Below, piece by piece: positions 1 to 11,830 of a stretch of 64,000 bases of DNA. Every line of letters begins with the position of its first letter. The stretch's first letter is position 1. Origin of the DNA: Carallia brachiata. Lineage: Eukaryota > Streptophyta > Magnoliopsida > Malpighiales > Rhizophoraceae. The stretch lies in contig JADCRB010000066.1 in NCBI GenBank assembly GCA_021464245.1, forward strand, positions 2,021,548 to 2,085,547. The letters run 5' to 3'. Both the position numbers and the translations under genes were made by a program. A model generated the notes under the pieces. It worked only from the letters and a program-made list of their open reading frames with translations, made no database searches and had not been told where the DNA came from.

Positions 1-550
1 TTATTTGGACATTTTCTTGAGTTAAAAATTCAACCTTTAAACCGTGCTCTAAGAAAAATGATGAAACTTAGGGATGGAGACAGTGAGAGGTGTTGCATAT
101 TACTGAAATTCAGTAGTTTTTTTGAAAAGTCAGGCCAAGAATTTGTGAGTCTCAAGAATTAGGCTTACAACAATAATTTCCTTAAAATATACATTTGAGA
201 CTTTGAGTAGAATCAAGAGCAAAATAAACGCATATCATTTTTTTTGTTTGGCACATTTAGAGTGAAAAATCACAGCTAAAAATAAAAAAAAAAAAAAAGA
301 AAAGAAAAAGAGAAAAGAAAGAAAGAAAAATCAGAAGATACAGGGACTTTTCTCCTCTACTAATTCTTAACAATGTCTGGCAACTGCACCGATGTAACAG
401 TTGACTTTGCAGCGATATTGTGAAAGTGATGCTTCTCGTCAGGTCTACTTTCATTACACGGCGGCATGTGTTGTATGCCTCGGAAATTAGATTAGTGTGC
501 GCAAAAATTTAAAGCTACTTTTCTCAATTTGCTGGTTAATTTGCATTCCA
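1..550. other. 5' flank of the LRR-GT47 gene
   Basis: No gene is visible. The stretch is AT-rich with a long A/AG run near 285-330, which could lie in the promoter or 5' UTR of the LRR gene that starts at 551. I see no convincing TATA box at a fixed distance from the start. Confidence 0.4.
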
Positions 551-3500
551 ATGGAGTTGTGGTTTTCCAGGAAACATGTGTTGTGGGTTCTGATTAATTT
601 ACTATGGTTAAGTGGTTATGAGAGTTGCATAGAGGAAGAGAGGTTGGGTTTGTTAAGTATCAGGGACTACTTGGAGTCAAATGGGGTGAGGACAGAGGGT
701 GTGCTTCCTTCCTGGACTGATAATCCGGTGTCTGACTGTTGCAGTTGGGAGCGAGTCAAGTGTAATAGCACCACAGGCCGAGTCATTGAGCTCTTACTCA
801 ATAACACTAGCCTGGCACCAGATAACTTTGTTAGTGACAACAAAATTTGGTTTCTAAATGTGTCCTTGTTTCTCCATTTCGAGGAGTTGCGCAATCTAGG
901 CTTGCATGGAAATTGGTTCACTGATTGCTATGAGAATCACGGTACGTACATGCAGACTAGATCGTTTTGACTTCTTAATTGAGGAAGTCAATATGTTCAA
1001 CTGTTTCTAAAATTATGTTTTTTGCCATTTTGCATGTCTGAATGAGAACCTGGTCGTTATAAGTGGCAGAAACACAATCCCTTCTGCATCTTTTTAGGTC
1101 ATTCGTTTTGTCACCAAGCAAATTTTTCTGGCAGGTTTTGCGAAAATGTCCAGTTTGAAGATGTTGGAAGTCCTAGATCTTGCAAAGAACCGCTTCCAAA
1201 ACAGTATCCTACCATCTCTTGGTGAAATCATTTCTTTGAGGACTTTGAACCTGAGTTGGAATAGGTTTAGAGGATCTTTCCCAGCCAAAGGTACACAGTT
1301 TATATATTCACCACCATTATAAATCTTCATTTCAACATATTACATATACGTGTTTACTTGTGCGTTGAACAACTGTAATCTTTCTTCAGAGTTAAAGGCT
1401 ATTGAACAACTGGAGATTTTGGATCTTAGCTTTAATGATCTCAGTGATCCCCCACCGGTCGAAGGTAAAGGCAACATATAAATCTTTAATCTGCCTGTTT
1501 TAGCTTTTTATTTTTCTGTCTCTTCCTTTTATTTTATTTTATCTTATTTTTTTGTTTTTTGTTTTTTTTTTCTTGTTTTTGTAACCAGAAAAGGTAAATA
1601 ATATGGCTAGTTTTTAGAAACTTTTGGAGCTATTGGTGATTTTACACTCAAAGTTATATGGGCATGTATATTTTGTTGCCATAATCTGAAAGTTATGATA
1701 TCTTTATCGGCCAGAATGAATTCTGTTGGAAGATGGAATCCCACGTTGGTTGGGATGAAAAAATATAAAGGTTTATAAGTTAAGAATAAGTTAGTTAAAA
1801 TGATTTAAATTATTTAACAAAGCAACGAACTTACTAACTAAAATAAAAATGAATTTAAATGAATTTGACCCAATACTCTCTTATCGGTAATGCATATTGG
1901 GGAATAACACTTAGAACACCATATGTAGCAGATTTTAAGGAGTTGAAGAATTTGATAGCACTGAATCTAAGAGCCAACAGATTCAATAGCAACGTCCTAC
2001 CCTTTGTAAGTACCCTTACATCGCTCAAGGCTCTGAATCTTGCCGGTAACAATATAGAGGAATCCGTTTCTGCAACAGGTATTGCAATTCGGTAAATTTA
2101 AGCTTTTTTTTTTCTTCATAAATTCACAGTTTGTAACACACTGTTTATTTCTTTTTGGCAGAACTAGCTTCTTTGGCAAACTTAGAGCAGCTGGACCTAA
2201 GTTGGAATAATCTAAATGGTACTATAATTTTGGAAGGTTTGTCAAGATTGCAAAATTTAGAGGTGTTGAACTTTGAAGGTAACCTCATCGCAAAGAGCAG
2301 TTTGAAATCGTTGGGTGCCATAACATCTCTCAAGAATCTCTGTCTTGCATGGTGCCGCCTCGATAGAGTCTTCCCAACTCAAGGCATGAAAATTTACCAC
2401 GTAAAAAGTAACTCAAACAATGAAATTTACAGTTGGTCTGTCTTACTCAACCTCTTTTCCCCTGAATGTATCTGCAGATTTAGCAACCTTGAAAAACTTA
2501 GAAATCTTGGATCTTTCTGGGAATTTCCTCAATGGTTCCTTGGCAATGCTGCCAGGTACTGCTTGTTCTTTTCTATGGGAATTTTCTCTAATTTTTTCTT
2601 CTTCTCTGTCCTTTATGTTCTTTCTCTTTGTTTACTGGTATCCTTTATATTTGTTATGTTGTGTAAGTTAGACATGCATACTCAAGATCCCTATAATTTC
2701 AAGCACTCCTTCTGAAATAAATTAAAATTTTCAAATGGTCTCAAGCTACTTAGATTCAGAAAAGAAAGTATGCATTATTATATAAATGTCACTTTAAAAA
2801 ATTTAATGGGAGATTTCATCATCTCCCTATATATATGCATTATTATATAAGTTGACCATGCGGTCTCTTAATCTTTGCATCCTACTCATAGCCAAGGAAT
2901 TAACTATTATGCAGCTTATGTATGCTTTAGTCTTAAAAAGTTTCCGATTATGCTTTGCATAATTGACGTTGAAACAATTTATGGGCCTCCAGGCTCAAAC
3001 CTAGAATGAAGCAACATTACATTGGAGTCGCATTTCTCTGAATTCTTTAACGATTTTAACCTGTTTCCTTTGCGTGTGTTTTGTTTTGGGGGCAGAACTT
3101 GCTGTTTTCCAGAAATTGCAAATCCTAGATTTGAGTAACAATGAATTTTCTGGAGATATTTTCCATTCTCTTGGCCATATAACTTCACTCAAAGCTTTAT
3201 CATTGGCCGGCAACAAACTTAATGGACCTTTAGCCCAAGAAGGTAGTTGTTAACATTTCATCAATGCTCAAAAGTAGTGATTAATATCCTTCTTCTGTTA
3301 TGGAAAATCCTGGAGATTATGCTGTCTTCTTCTATTGCAGGTTTGTGTGAACTAACGAACCTTCAAGAGTTGGATCTCAGCCGCAATAATCTAAGTGGAA
3401 TTATTCCCCCTTGTCTTGCTAATTTGACATCTCTCAGAATCTTGGACTTGTCATCAAACAACCTCACAGGAACCTTCCCCAATTGGTTGCTTGAAAACCA

Positions 3501-5330
3501 TACCCAATTAGAGTTTCTGAGTCTTAGAACTAATTCCTCCATCGGTCCATTTCATTTATCTCTAATTCTAGCTTAATCATAAACAAGATTGATATCTTAG
3601 ACAACCACTTCCACGGGCAGCTTCAACAGAATGTTGGTGGTATTATTCCAAATGTAGAAATATGTAATCTCTCGGCAAATGCTTTTGAAAGTGGCATTCC
3701 GTTCTCTTTTGGAAGCATGCACTATTTGTTCTGTTTAGATCTATCCAGCAACAACTTTTCAGGGGAAGTTCGGGACACTTTGTTCACAAATTCCTCTAAT
3801 TTAAATATGTTGTTGCTCTCGGACAATGGATTCACTGGTCAAATGCCAAAGAGGAAGTCCAATATAACTTCACTGCAATCATTGCAACTAAGTGGAAATC
3901 AGTTTACTGGCTCTCTGACAAATTTTACCTCTCATTACCCAAGCCTACAGTTTTTGGATATCAGTGGCAACTTCATATCAGGTAAAGTTCCTGACTTCAT
4001 TGGGAATCTGAGTTTATATCAACTGAACATGGCAGATAATGCAACTGAAGGTACAATTCCTGTCAATGAAATTAAAGAACGGGCTGGCAATGTTGAAGAG
4101 GCAGATTCTTGCTTGAATAGCTACATATATGTTCATGATCTTCCGCAGCGGTTCAATGATGATGTGATCAGAAATTGCAGCTGGCTACTAAGGCCATGGT
4201 ATGACATGTGCCCATACCTGGAAAATTCAGGCCTTGGTCGTCAGGTTGAGGATCCTGACAGAGTTGTGTTGGAGAAAAGTTGGTTTCAGACGAACCAATT
4301 TGTTTTAGAAATTCTGTTTCGTAACAGAATGAAGAATTACAGGTGCCTGACTAATGATTCTTCATTGGCTTCTGCCATTTTCGTGCCATTTTACGCGGGC
4401 CTTGATCTTGGTCGAAACCTTCGGACTCACAATGCATCGACCAGAGATGCGTTGGGACTTGATATGGTCAAGTGGGTGGCACAAAGGCCTGAGTGGAAAA
4501 GAATGTGGGGAAGAGACCATTTCTTTGCCATTGGAAGGATTGCTTCGGATTTTCGGAGGCAATCTGATAATGATATGGATTGGGGAAGTAAGCTGTTGAA
4601 TCTGCCTGAGGCCATGAACATGACCATTTTGTCAATTGAATCGACTTCCTGGGGCAACGAATTTGCAGTGCCATACCCCACTCATTTCCATCCTTCGCAT
4701 GAGAGTGAGATACTTCAATGGCAAAACAGGATGAGAACACGCGACAGGCGATACTTGTTCACTTTCACAGGCGCCCCGCGACCGGGTACGATTGATTCTA
4801 TCCGGAACGAGATCATCGATCATTGCTTAGCTTCAGGGAGTATTTGCAAGTTATTAGATTGCAACTTTCCTGGAAGCAAGTGTGAGAACCCAATCGAGGT
4901 GATCGGGGTGTTTCAGGACTCGATCTTTTGCTTGCAGCCTCCAGGGGATTCACCAACTCGGCGATCAACGTTTGAATCCATTTTGGCAGGTTGCATTCCA
5001 GTGTTCTTCCATCCGGGCTCCGCTTACTCGCAATACGTTTGGTACTTGCCGGAGAATTATTCAACATATTCTGTGTTCATACCGCAGAACTTGGTAAAAG
5101 AAGGGCAAATCAGAATCAATGAGACATTGCTTCAGGTTTCCAAGGAGGAGATGTTGGCTAAGAGAGAGGAGGTTATAAGGCTGATTCCAAAGGTTATATA
5201 TGCAGATTTCAGGTCCAAATCCCAGACTCTTGGAGATGCATTTGATATAGCTGTAAAAAGAGTCCTTGAAAGAGTAGAAAATGTGAGGAAAATGACACAT
5301 AAAAGAGGGAATGATATCCTAGCCTCTTGA
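551..5330 (+). CDS. Chimeric LRR receptor-like protein fused to GT47 galactosyltransferase domain (one frameshift)
   Basis: Exons read as 551-941, 1135-1290, 1390-1464, 1932-2078, 2162-2383, 2478-2555, 3096-3242 and 3341-5330. All internal junctions share one phase, which is typical of plant LRR genes whose exons each carry whole repeats. The product would be about 1068 residues. The start at 551 ([10 protein letters not shown]) gives a signal peptide, followed by an LRRNT_2 cap (EEERLGLL, then the [10 protein letters not shown] cysteine motif). About 18-20 LRRs follow ([28 protein letters not shown] and similar). At about residue 660 the LRRs pass in frame into a GT47 domain ([13 protein letters not shown]) that runs to the stop. 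The usual receptor C-terminus (acidic island, membrane span, short tail) is absent. Intron 5 has a GC donor at 2384. A 1-nt deletion near 3553-3574 gives a stop at 3574-3576, so the full protein is not encoded as read. The LRR part resembles RLP1/RLP15-type receptors; no ligand or function can be assigned. Confidence 0.8.
4110..5330 (+). other. GT47 (exostosin/MUR3-XLT2-like) catalytic module of the chimera
   Basis: This intronless stretch encodes about 406 residues of the plant GT47 xyloglucan galactosyltransferase group (MUR3/XLT2/KATAMARI-like). Those enzymes add galactose to xyloglucan side chains in the Golgi. Visible family marks are [12 protein letters not shown] at the domain start, the [12 protein letters not shown] region, [24 protein letters not shown], and the hallmark [20 protein letters not shown] (about residues 943-962 of the chimera), the likely nucleotide-sugar binding region. 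Normal family members begin with a type II membrane anchor and stem; both are missing, and LRR sequence takes their place. The stretch is open from 3717, so a protein starting at an internal Met (3717 or 4029) is conceivable but would lack Golgi targeting. Whether it is active is unknown. Confidence 0.85.
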
Positions 5331-5449
5331 ATTACCCTTGCAGCCAGTAAGGTATGTATATTGCAACATGCAAGTGTAATATGTCCTCAACTAATGTTGA
5401 TTAATTTTGTGATATGAGCTTGATTATATAGCCAAACTAAAAAATTATT
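5331..5449. other. 3' flank of the chimera
   Basis: AT-rich sequence directly after the stop. A remnant of the lost receptor C-terminus was looked for here and not found. Confidence 0.4.
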
Positions 5450-5601
5450 TAGACAGTATTTACACTACAATAATTAGTATACTTTCTGTAACTGCAATAA
5501 AAAAAATGTGAATTGAAAAAAATAATAATATTTTTTTATTATACATTTTATTATTATGATTACATAAAATATACTGATTGTTACAATCCCAGTACTGTCT
5601 A
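5450..5601. mobile_element. Foldback MITE, about 152 bp
   Basis: The left end (TAGACAGTATTTACACTACA) and the reverse complement of the right end (TAGACAGTACTGGGATTGTA) start identically for nine bases. They stay similar through a shared AGTATA...TGTAA segment, giving terminal inverted repeats of about 40 bp around an AT-rich core. There is no coding capacity. The superfamily is not clear, and I could not define a target-site duplication. Confidence 0.6.
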
Positions 5602-8580
5602 GCTAACTTTTTATTTGGTCATAAACATTTGCTATTGTGATATAATCCAACAATGTATCTTTTTGTATATATCTTTTTTTTTATTTTTACGTAGCATTGT
5701 CCGTTCAAATGGTCAATGGATATGGCCTAACAGCTTCCCATATACGCTTTAATTAGCATTATTATTATTATTTTGCTATTAGGAGTTGGTACAGCGATAA
5801 GGGCAAGGGAGCAATGAGAGTAAGATCAAGATCGAAAGTTGAAAGTAAAGCTTCAAACTATTTGGGCTAAGTCTAATCCCCTTTAGCAAAAATAATTGGA
5901 TGCGAATGGAGAGGAAAAATAGTGAAATTGTGAGCTATATGTGCAAGAGCCCAATACAAGCTTTAGAGTAGTTCTTTCTCTTTGAAAAGCTCGGCCCGCT
6001 TACCATTTTGGTAGCCCAAGTGTGCAACCCCATGATGGTTAATTTCCAAACCACTTTCCAAGATCTATCTGGAAAATATAAAAAACACAAAAGTTGAACA
6101 TTTGCTCAATTGGTTAAGAGGGTTGTCTTTCAATCAGTAGGTGGGGGTTCAAGTCCCACCAAACTTCACTTTTCCCCCTTTCAATACTCAATAGGGCTCT
6201 TTATAGACAAAAATAATAATAATAATAATAAAAGAAAAGGAGGATGAAGCGGCCCAACCATGTTGCGAAGGTCATGTGCCTACACGCCTTCCCCTGCAAC
6301 AACTTGCCATTTACAGCTCTAAAATAACAAAGCAAAAGAAAAGGAAAAAAAAAATTCTTTTGAGACTGTTCAATAATTAAAATTTAAATTTTTATAAAAT
6401 AAAATTTTTAAATTTTATAGAAATAAAAAGAATTATTTTTATTATATAACTTACATTTAAAAAATCTCCTAACAAAAAAAAAAAAATAAAGCAACAAGTA
6501 GATCACCTAAAAAGCCTTTAGGGACTTATGGCCAACTGGATAGAACTACTAACTCTGAGCACCTTTTACAATGCATATCTAAGCCTAGACGCAGAAATAT
6601 TAGATGGATAACAAATGTATAATAATAGATTAATTAATTTATGTAATTAGTTGGTTAATATTTATAATTAAAAGTCGATAAAAAATATGTTTATTTTTAT
6701 TAAAAATATTAATCGATTGATTTTATAAAATAATTAATTAAGTACTGTACACTATTTGTATCTGTATTTTTTTATATCTATCTAAATTTTTCCCTTAAAA
6801 ATCAAACTTTAATTTGAAACTTGACACAGTTCAGTTTTTTCTCTGACGCGGTTCAGCTCCATGCATGTCTTCCTATAATATTCGCAACAAAAACGATTCT
6901 TAAACAAAGGAGGGGAAAAAGAAGGAAAAGTGAGGGAAAGCGAATCAAAGCCAAAGATATGACAAGGAAATGTTGAATGATTTCGAAATGGTCAAGAAGT
7001 CAGTACAACAACACCAAAATAACTGCGCTGCCAAACGTTTGCAGCATTCACTTAATTTGGAACTTGGGTTCTTTTGACTTCCCCCAAAAAAATCAGCCTT
7101 TTATTGTTACTTTTATGCAAGTCTTCGATTCCACTCAAATGCAATCTTGTAAATAAAAATCCATGGAGATGCAGTAAGTTGCAGCGTGCTGCGCCGCCCA
7201 AGCTCTGAGTAGCGAGGGCTATGACCCATTAGCCTTGATGATGTGTGCTTCAGATAGGCCGCCCAAGTAAATGGTTTAAAAAAATACATATACAAGTAAT
7301 AATAAATATAAGATTAATACGTAAAAATTAAAATTATTAAATTTTAAAAAATATATTAAACTTAAAATAAAAATATAAATAAATTATTAAATTAATTATA
7401 TATTCTCTATATATTATAAATTATATAACTGTATAATAATACTATTCAAATTAGAGTTTTTGGTAAGTGGCGTCTGTTTTTCTATGTTTGAGCAAACTTG
7501 TCAGCATTTGTTTCATTTCATGGTACTTCGCCTCTCTCCCTCTCTTTTATTTTTTTCAATTTTCTTTTTCATTGAATGTCTAAAATGATGCACGAGTTCA
7601 CCTCTTCTTCTTCTTTTTTGCAATATATATATATATATATAATAAATATACTAATCATCATATTTATAGAATGGGTTCAAAATTATTTGTAAATATTTTT
7701 ATTTAATCTCTTTAAAAAGAACAATCTATTATCTAAATATTATTAAATTTAAATAAATCTCTATCACATTTAACTACAATATTAACAACTCAATATCATA
7801 TTCTTAATATAAATAGCCTTCTATAAAAAGTGAGTGATAACAATAAGAGTCAAGTTTAAACCAATCTGAAAAAAAGTATATAAAATTACCAACAAGACTA
7901 CCAGCTTATCAAGTGAGTCATTCTCTTCCTATTATCAAGTTTTTTGTATTTGATGCAAGAAAAATGTAATAAATTACAGTTTACTACATCTTTTGTAATA
8001 TTTTAATAGTTTAACCACGACTTTGGCTGCCACTAGTTTTGCCGCAATTATATGGAGTTTTTTTTTGTTTTTTTCCGTCATAGAAAGAATAATGTAAAAC
8101 TAATAGTTTGGCGCGGACCTGCTAAGCAAATGCACAAGATCATATAACCTTTTTCTTTTTTTTTTAATCAAAAAAAATTATTATATTAAATATTATAAAA
8201 ATTTGTATATAAAACTGACACAAAAAATACCTATAAAACGTAAGAATAAAAAACAGTACCGATATCTTTCAATCAGCATAATCAAATGACCAGTAACAAA
8301 TTAAACATAAAATCATTTTCGGCAAACTTTCTTAAAGAGGGTACCTACTAAACTGAAGGAAAGCATACTATAATTAAAATTTCAGCTAAGTTAACGTCAA
8401 CTGAATTAAACTGTACAAGATAATAAATATCATACTTTGACTAATTTATAATAAAAATCAATTGAGTATGTACAACAATAATTTCTACCAGAACTACAGT
8501 ACAAACAGATTCAACCACATAAACAGTACAGGTCACCTAACCAAACAATAAACAATCAAACAACAACCAACAAAGACATT
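5602..8580. other. Intergenic, AT-rich, no gene seen
   Basis: Long A/T-rich runs, an (AAT)n tract near 6211-6230 and a (TA)n tract near 7625-7640. The only structured item is the tRNA-like/SINE sequence at about 6091-6235, listed separately. Open frames here are short and show no family features. Confidence 0.5.
6091..6235 (+). repeat. tRNA-like sequence, probable SINE head with A and B boxes
   Basis: TTGCTCAATTGG at about 6102-6113 fits a pol III A box. GGTTCAAGTCC at about 6147-6157 fits a B box, with the normal tRNA spacing. The flanks AAGTT and AACTT can form part of an acceptor stem. The anticodon loop would read TTTCAAT, and the T stem has a mismatch or bulge, so a working tRNA is unlikely. 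About 60 bp later the sequence ends in an (AAT)n tract, as some plant SINEs do. It could instead be a degenerate tRNA-Glu-like gene. Confidence 0.5.
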
Positions 8581-9240
8581 TCCAATTAGTTCCGACGACA
8601 GTAGCGGCGGTGGCAGGAGAAGGCGGTGGATACGTGTCTCTTGACTACGAGGACATGAGCGACGCCAATGACTGCGTCAGCAAAAGCAATGTAAGTGGGG
8701 GCAACACCAGTTCAAGCTGAAGCACTGTGGACTCCGACAGACGCGCCTAGGATCGATACGACGGTGCCGACAACAAAACAGAGCAGTAGATTGTAGCACA
8801 GGCCACCAGTACTGCTGTGTCGGTGGCTGAAGCTGTGGCAGAGGCGGCAGCGCAAGCGCTAAAAACAGAGAGAAAGTGGTGGCAAATCACCGGTCAATGT
8901 AGAGCTGGAGCCGAGAAGGCCGTGTGTGACATTATTGAGACCTGATCTGAGGGACAGAAAGCCAAGAAGCCTCATAAGCTGACACAGAGGTCTAAAGAAA
9001 TAGAAAACAGAGAGGGGAGGGAGAAGAGACAGGGACAAGTGAATAGAAAGAGGAAAAGGAGGCGAACCAGAGCAGAAGCACGAGGAGAAGGTTCGGTGGC
9101 TGGCCATTGGAGGTGAGAAGCCACCTGCCACTGGCCAACCAGGAGGTCTTTTGCCAACGAGAGAGTTGGAGAGATAGAGAGAGGTTAGAGAGAGCAGTAA
9201 AAATGTCGGGGTGTTTGTACCATTTTGCACAGGACTACAC
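8581..9240. other. GC-richer non-coding block, origin unknown
   Basis: Base composition jumps from AT-rich to GC-rich with many GGC/GCG and GAGAGA motifs, then falls back after 9240. The longest frame (8859-9230, minus) is Pro/Ser/Leu-rich low complexity with no recognisable domain. It could be a degenerate transposon or captured sequence; I do not call a gene. Confidence 0.35.
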
Positions 9241-11100
9241 TTGTACCAAACTAGCTAAGTAGCTCGTAATACTTAGTGCATGACATTGCAGCATTAGGAG
9301 AAGTTCTATCTAATTGCCATTTAAAGTATGGAATGATTAGAATCTTTTGTCAGTGATTAAATTTTCGACATTCTTTGGTATGAGGCCATAGAGAATCAAG
9401 AGAGATAGAAAAGTAAAAATCGCACCTTTGCCGCTTTGCGTACTGTTGGAAGCAATTTTTCAGTCTACTTGCACTCCGTGTCCATTTTCTCCAATTTCAA
9501 TGGGGTTAGCGTCCAGAAAAAAAACTTATAACTTACCACAGTTAATATATAACAGTAAGCTTTGTCTCATACTATTGCTTTTTGACCAATCTTTGACCCC
9601 ACAGAAAATAGAAATGATTGAGAGGGACGGTGAGATTTATTGTAGGTTTTACCGATTTTTTATTATTTGAAAAAATAGTTTATTTGGAATAAGCATAAGA
9701 ATAAAAATGTTTTAAAGTCATGGATAATATGTTTAAAAATGATTTATAATACGTATAATGTATATAAAAATTAAAATTTATGTATAATAAATTTAAAATT
9801 AATATATAATATACAAAGAAGAAAAAAACAATTATCCGGTTGTCTCCCGTCCATCAACCCCCGTACGAGTAACAAACCCATTTTCTAAGCCATAAAACAC
9901 CAACAATTGTTTAGACCAATGGCACGCTTGCTTGTTAGAATATTAATTCGTACAACCAAACCCCCAGATAAAGGGACACTGATTGAATTTGTGTCTCTCC
10001 TAGTTTGGGAATCACCGGGGCACTGCTGCTGGGTTGATCTGCTGTGAAATTTTAAAAGAAAAATATTTAGTGAAATTTTTTAAGTAAAATTAAAATAATA
10101 TATATTATTTAATAATTAAAATTTAAATAAAAAAAATAAATTATTTAATATCATTGAATGAACTTCATTAATAATTTGATACTATTTAAAATTAAATTGT
10201 ATATTGTCAAGCTTGGTATGAACTTTAGAGAAATTGATCTGAAGCAATTAAGGTAACGAAGTAGAAAGAGGAAAGAGAAGACCAAGAATCACAACAATTT
10301 AAAGTAGTCTCTCATCATTTGTATGTAAAAGAAGGGAAATGTTAGATAGTATATCATAATTGAAATACAAGAGGGAAATATTAGGTGAGTACGTGTTTTT
10401 GACACATCAATGATGTTTGACTCACAAAGAGTAGAACCACGAACGTTGGATTGCAAATTTCTTGTTTTAGTTGAAATTTTATGTGTAGATGTGTTTATGC
10501 TTAAATATCTCACTTCGAACAGGAGAACAAAGAGAGACATAAGAAAGACATATAGATGTCCTAAGATTTTGAGTCAGATACATGGTTTGCACTTTTGCAT
10601 TATAGATTTTGTGATTCCCCACTACAAGTGGTATGGACGGCACATGTCAAAAAATTGGCAGTGCAGAGCAAGTTTGTATGGTTAGACATCCTACGACGAG
10701 AGACCAACCATAAACCTAAATTCTAAGATTTTGAGTTATAATGTAATGTGAAATTCATGAATTAAAATATGATGATAAATTTAAGAGTTTGTTATTTATT
10801 TAAAGTGTTTAAATTTTTTCTTAGTTTTAGATTCTCACGTTTTTCAACAGTCTCATCTTTGTAAAAAAAAAAAAGATTTTAATTGAAATTTTTTGTAAAC
10901 TCACATTGCTTTTGTATAAAAAAAAAAAAATCTGTGTTCATGTAATAATAATATAGTTCGTTATAGAAATGGCGTATTTGTCAGGAGTCCTCAAGTATGT
11001 CTATAAAATCTGAAAACTTGGTATCACCTAATAAGTATAGTTTTTTCATTTCTTGTCAATTTCATCCTCTAATACAAATACAGCAGTGCAATAGTAAGAG
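9241..11100. other. Intergenic, AT-rich, no gene seen
   Basis: AT-rich sequence with short, featureless open frames. Nothing in it resembles a gene, RNA or complete mobile element. Confidence 0.4.
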
Positions 11101-11830
11101 CAACCTCTTTCTAACCTGCCCCTCTCTGTCTCTCTAATGCACCCCCTCTCTCTCTATGCAGCTTCCACTTATTACTACCCTCTCCTTTGGCCGACAACGA
11201 TAGTTAGCTACCGCTGTCAACCAGCCATCCTTCCCCTCCTCTTTCTTTTCTTTCATCACTTCCTCTCATGATGCCTACTGCTCCTCCATCCCTCCCTTAT
11301 GGTCCCTCCTTTTCTGCTTCCCTTTAATGGTACTGTAGTTAGTTTTTTTATTGTTAGATCCAGCCTTAATAAAGACACTCATGGCTATCATAGGGTCAGA
11401 TCCAAATTCTCCTCACCACCGGCATCATTTTCACGGTTGTGGTCTTTTCCTCTGACGCCGACGTGTCGTACTGCCCGATTGAGACGAAAAGGACACCATC
11501 AATCCACCCAAAGCAATGTCCACTACTGGAATCGTTGCTTTGCTGCCGACACAGGTGCCGCCGCGGCCAGCCCGACCCCTCTCTACTGGTCGAGCTACTG
11601 CTCGCCAGCCGGTGACTGCCCCAATGACGCCCCACTGTCATGCTTGCCATCACTGTCACCGCCCATGGCGCCACCGTCTCCACTAACACCTTTGCCGCTA
11701 CCACCGTGTCCTTTGCCCGCTACCGTCTCCACTAACGCCTTTGCCGCTTCCACCGTCTTCTTTGCCCACTACCGTCTCCACTAACACCTTTGCCGCTTCC
11801 ACCGTCTCCTTTGCCTGCTACCACATTCTC
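11101..11830. other. Second GC-richer block, CT-rich with Pro/Ser/Thr low complexity
   Basis: The block starts with CT-rich sequence and continues with GCC/ACC-rich DNA that contains a 49-bp minisatellite at its end. A plus-strand frame (11299-11784) reads as a Pro/Ser/Thr-rich low-complexity chain without start context or domain. It is similar in character to 8581-9240, but I could not align the two by eye. Confidence 0.35.
11674..11820 (+). repeat. Minisatellite, three copies of 49 bp
   Basis: Three head-to-tail units at 11674-11722, 11723-11771 and 11772-11820, each beginning CCGTCTCCACTAAC and containing CCTTTGCCGCT. They differ at only a few positions. The unit is not a multiple of three, so it is not a protein repeat. 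Confidence 0.85.

Noticed and set aside
1..18. 18-nt sequence TTATTTGGACATTTTCTT at the window start recurs at 60778-60795
   Set aside because: The flanks do not match further, and chance matches of this length are plausible in 64 kb of AT-rich DNA.
257..454. Minus-strand open frame rich in Phe/Leu/Ser
   Set aside because: It is the translation of an A/AG-rich run; low complexity, no family features.
8859..9230. Pro/Ser/Leu-rich minus-strand open frame
   Set aside because: The composition follows the GC-rich block; no start context, domain or splice pattern.
11299..11784. Pro/Ser/Thr-rich plus-strand open frame
   Set aside because: It runs through a 49-bp minisatellite whose unit is not a multiple of three, so it is not a protein repeat; no domain.
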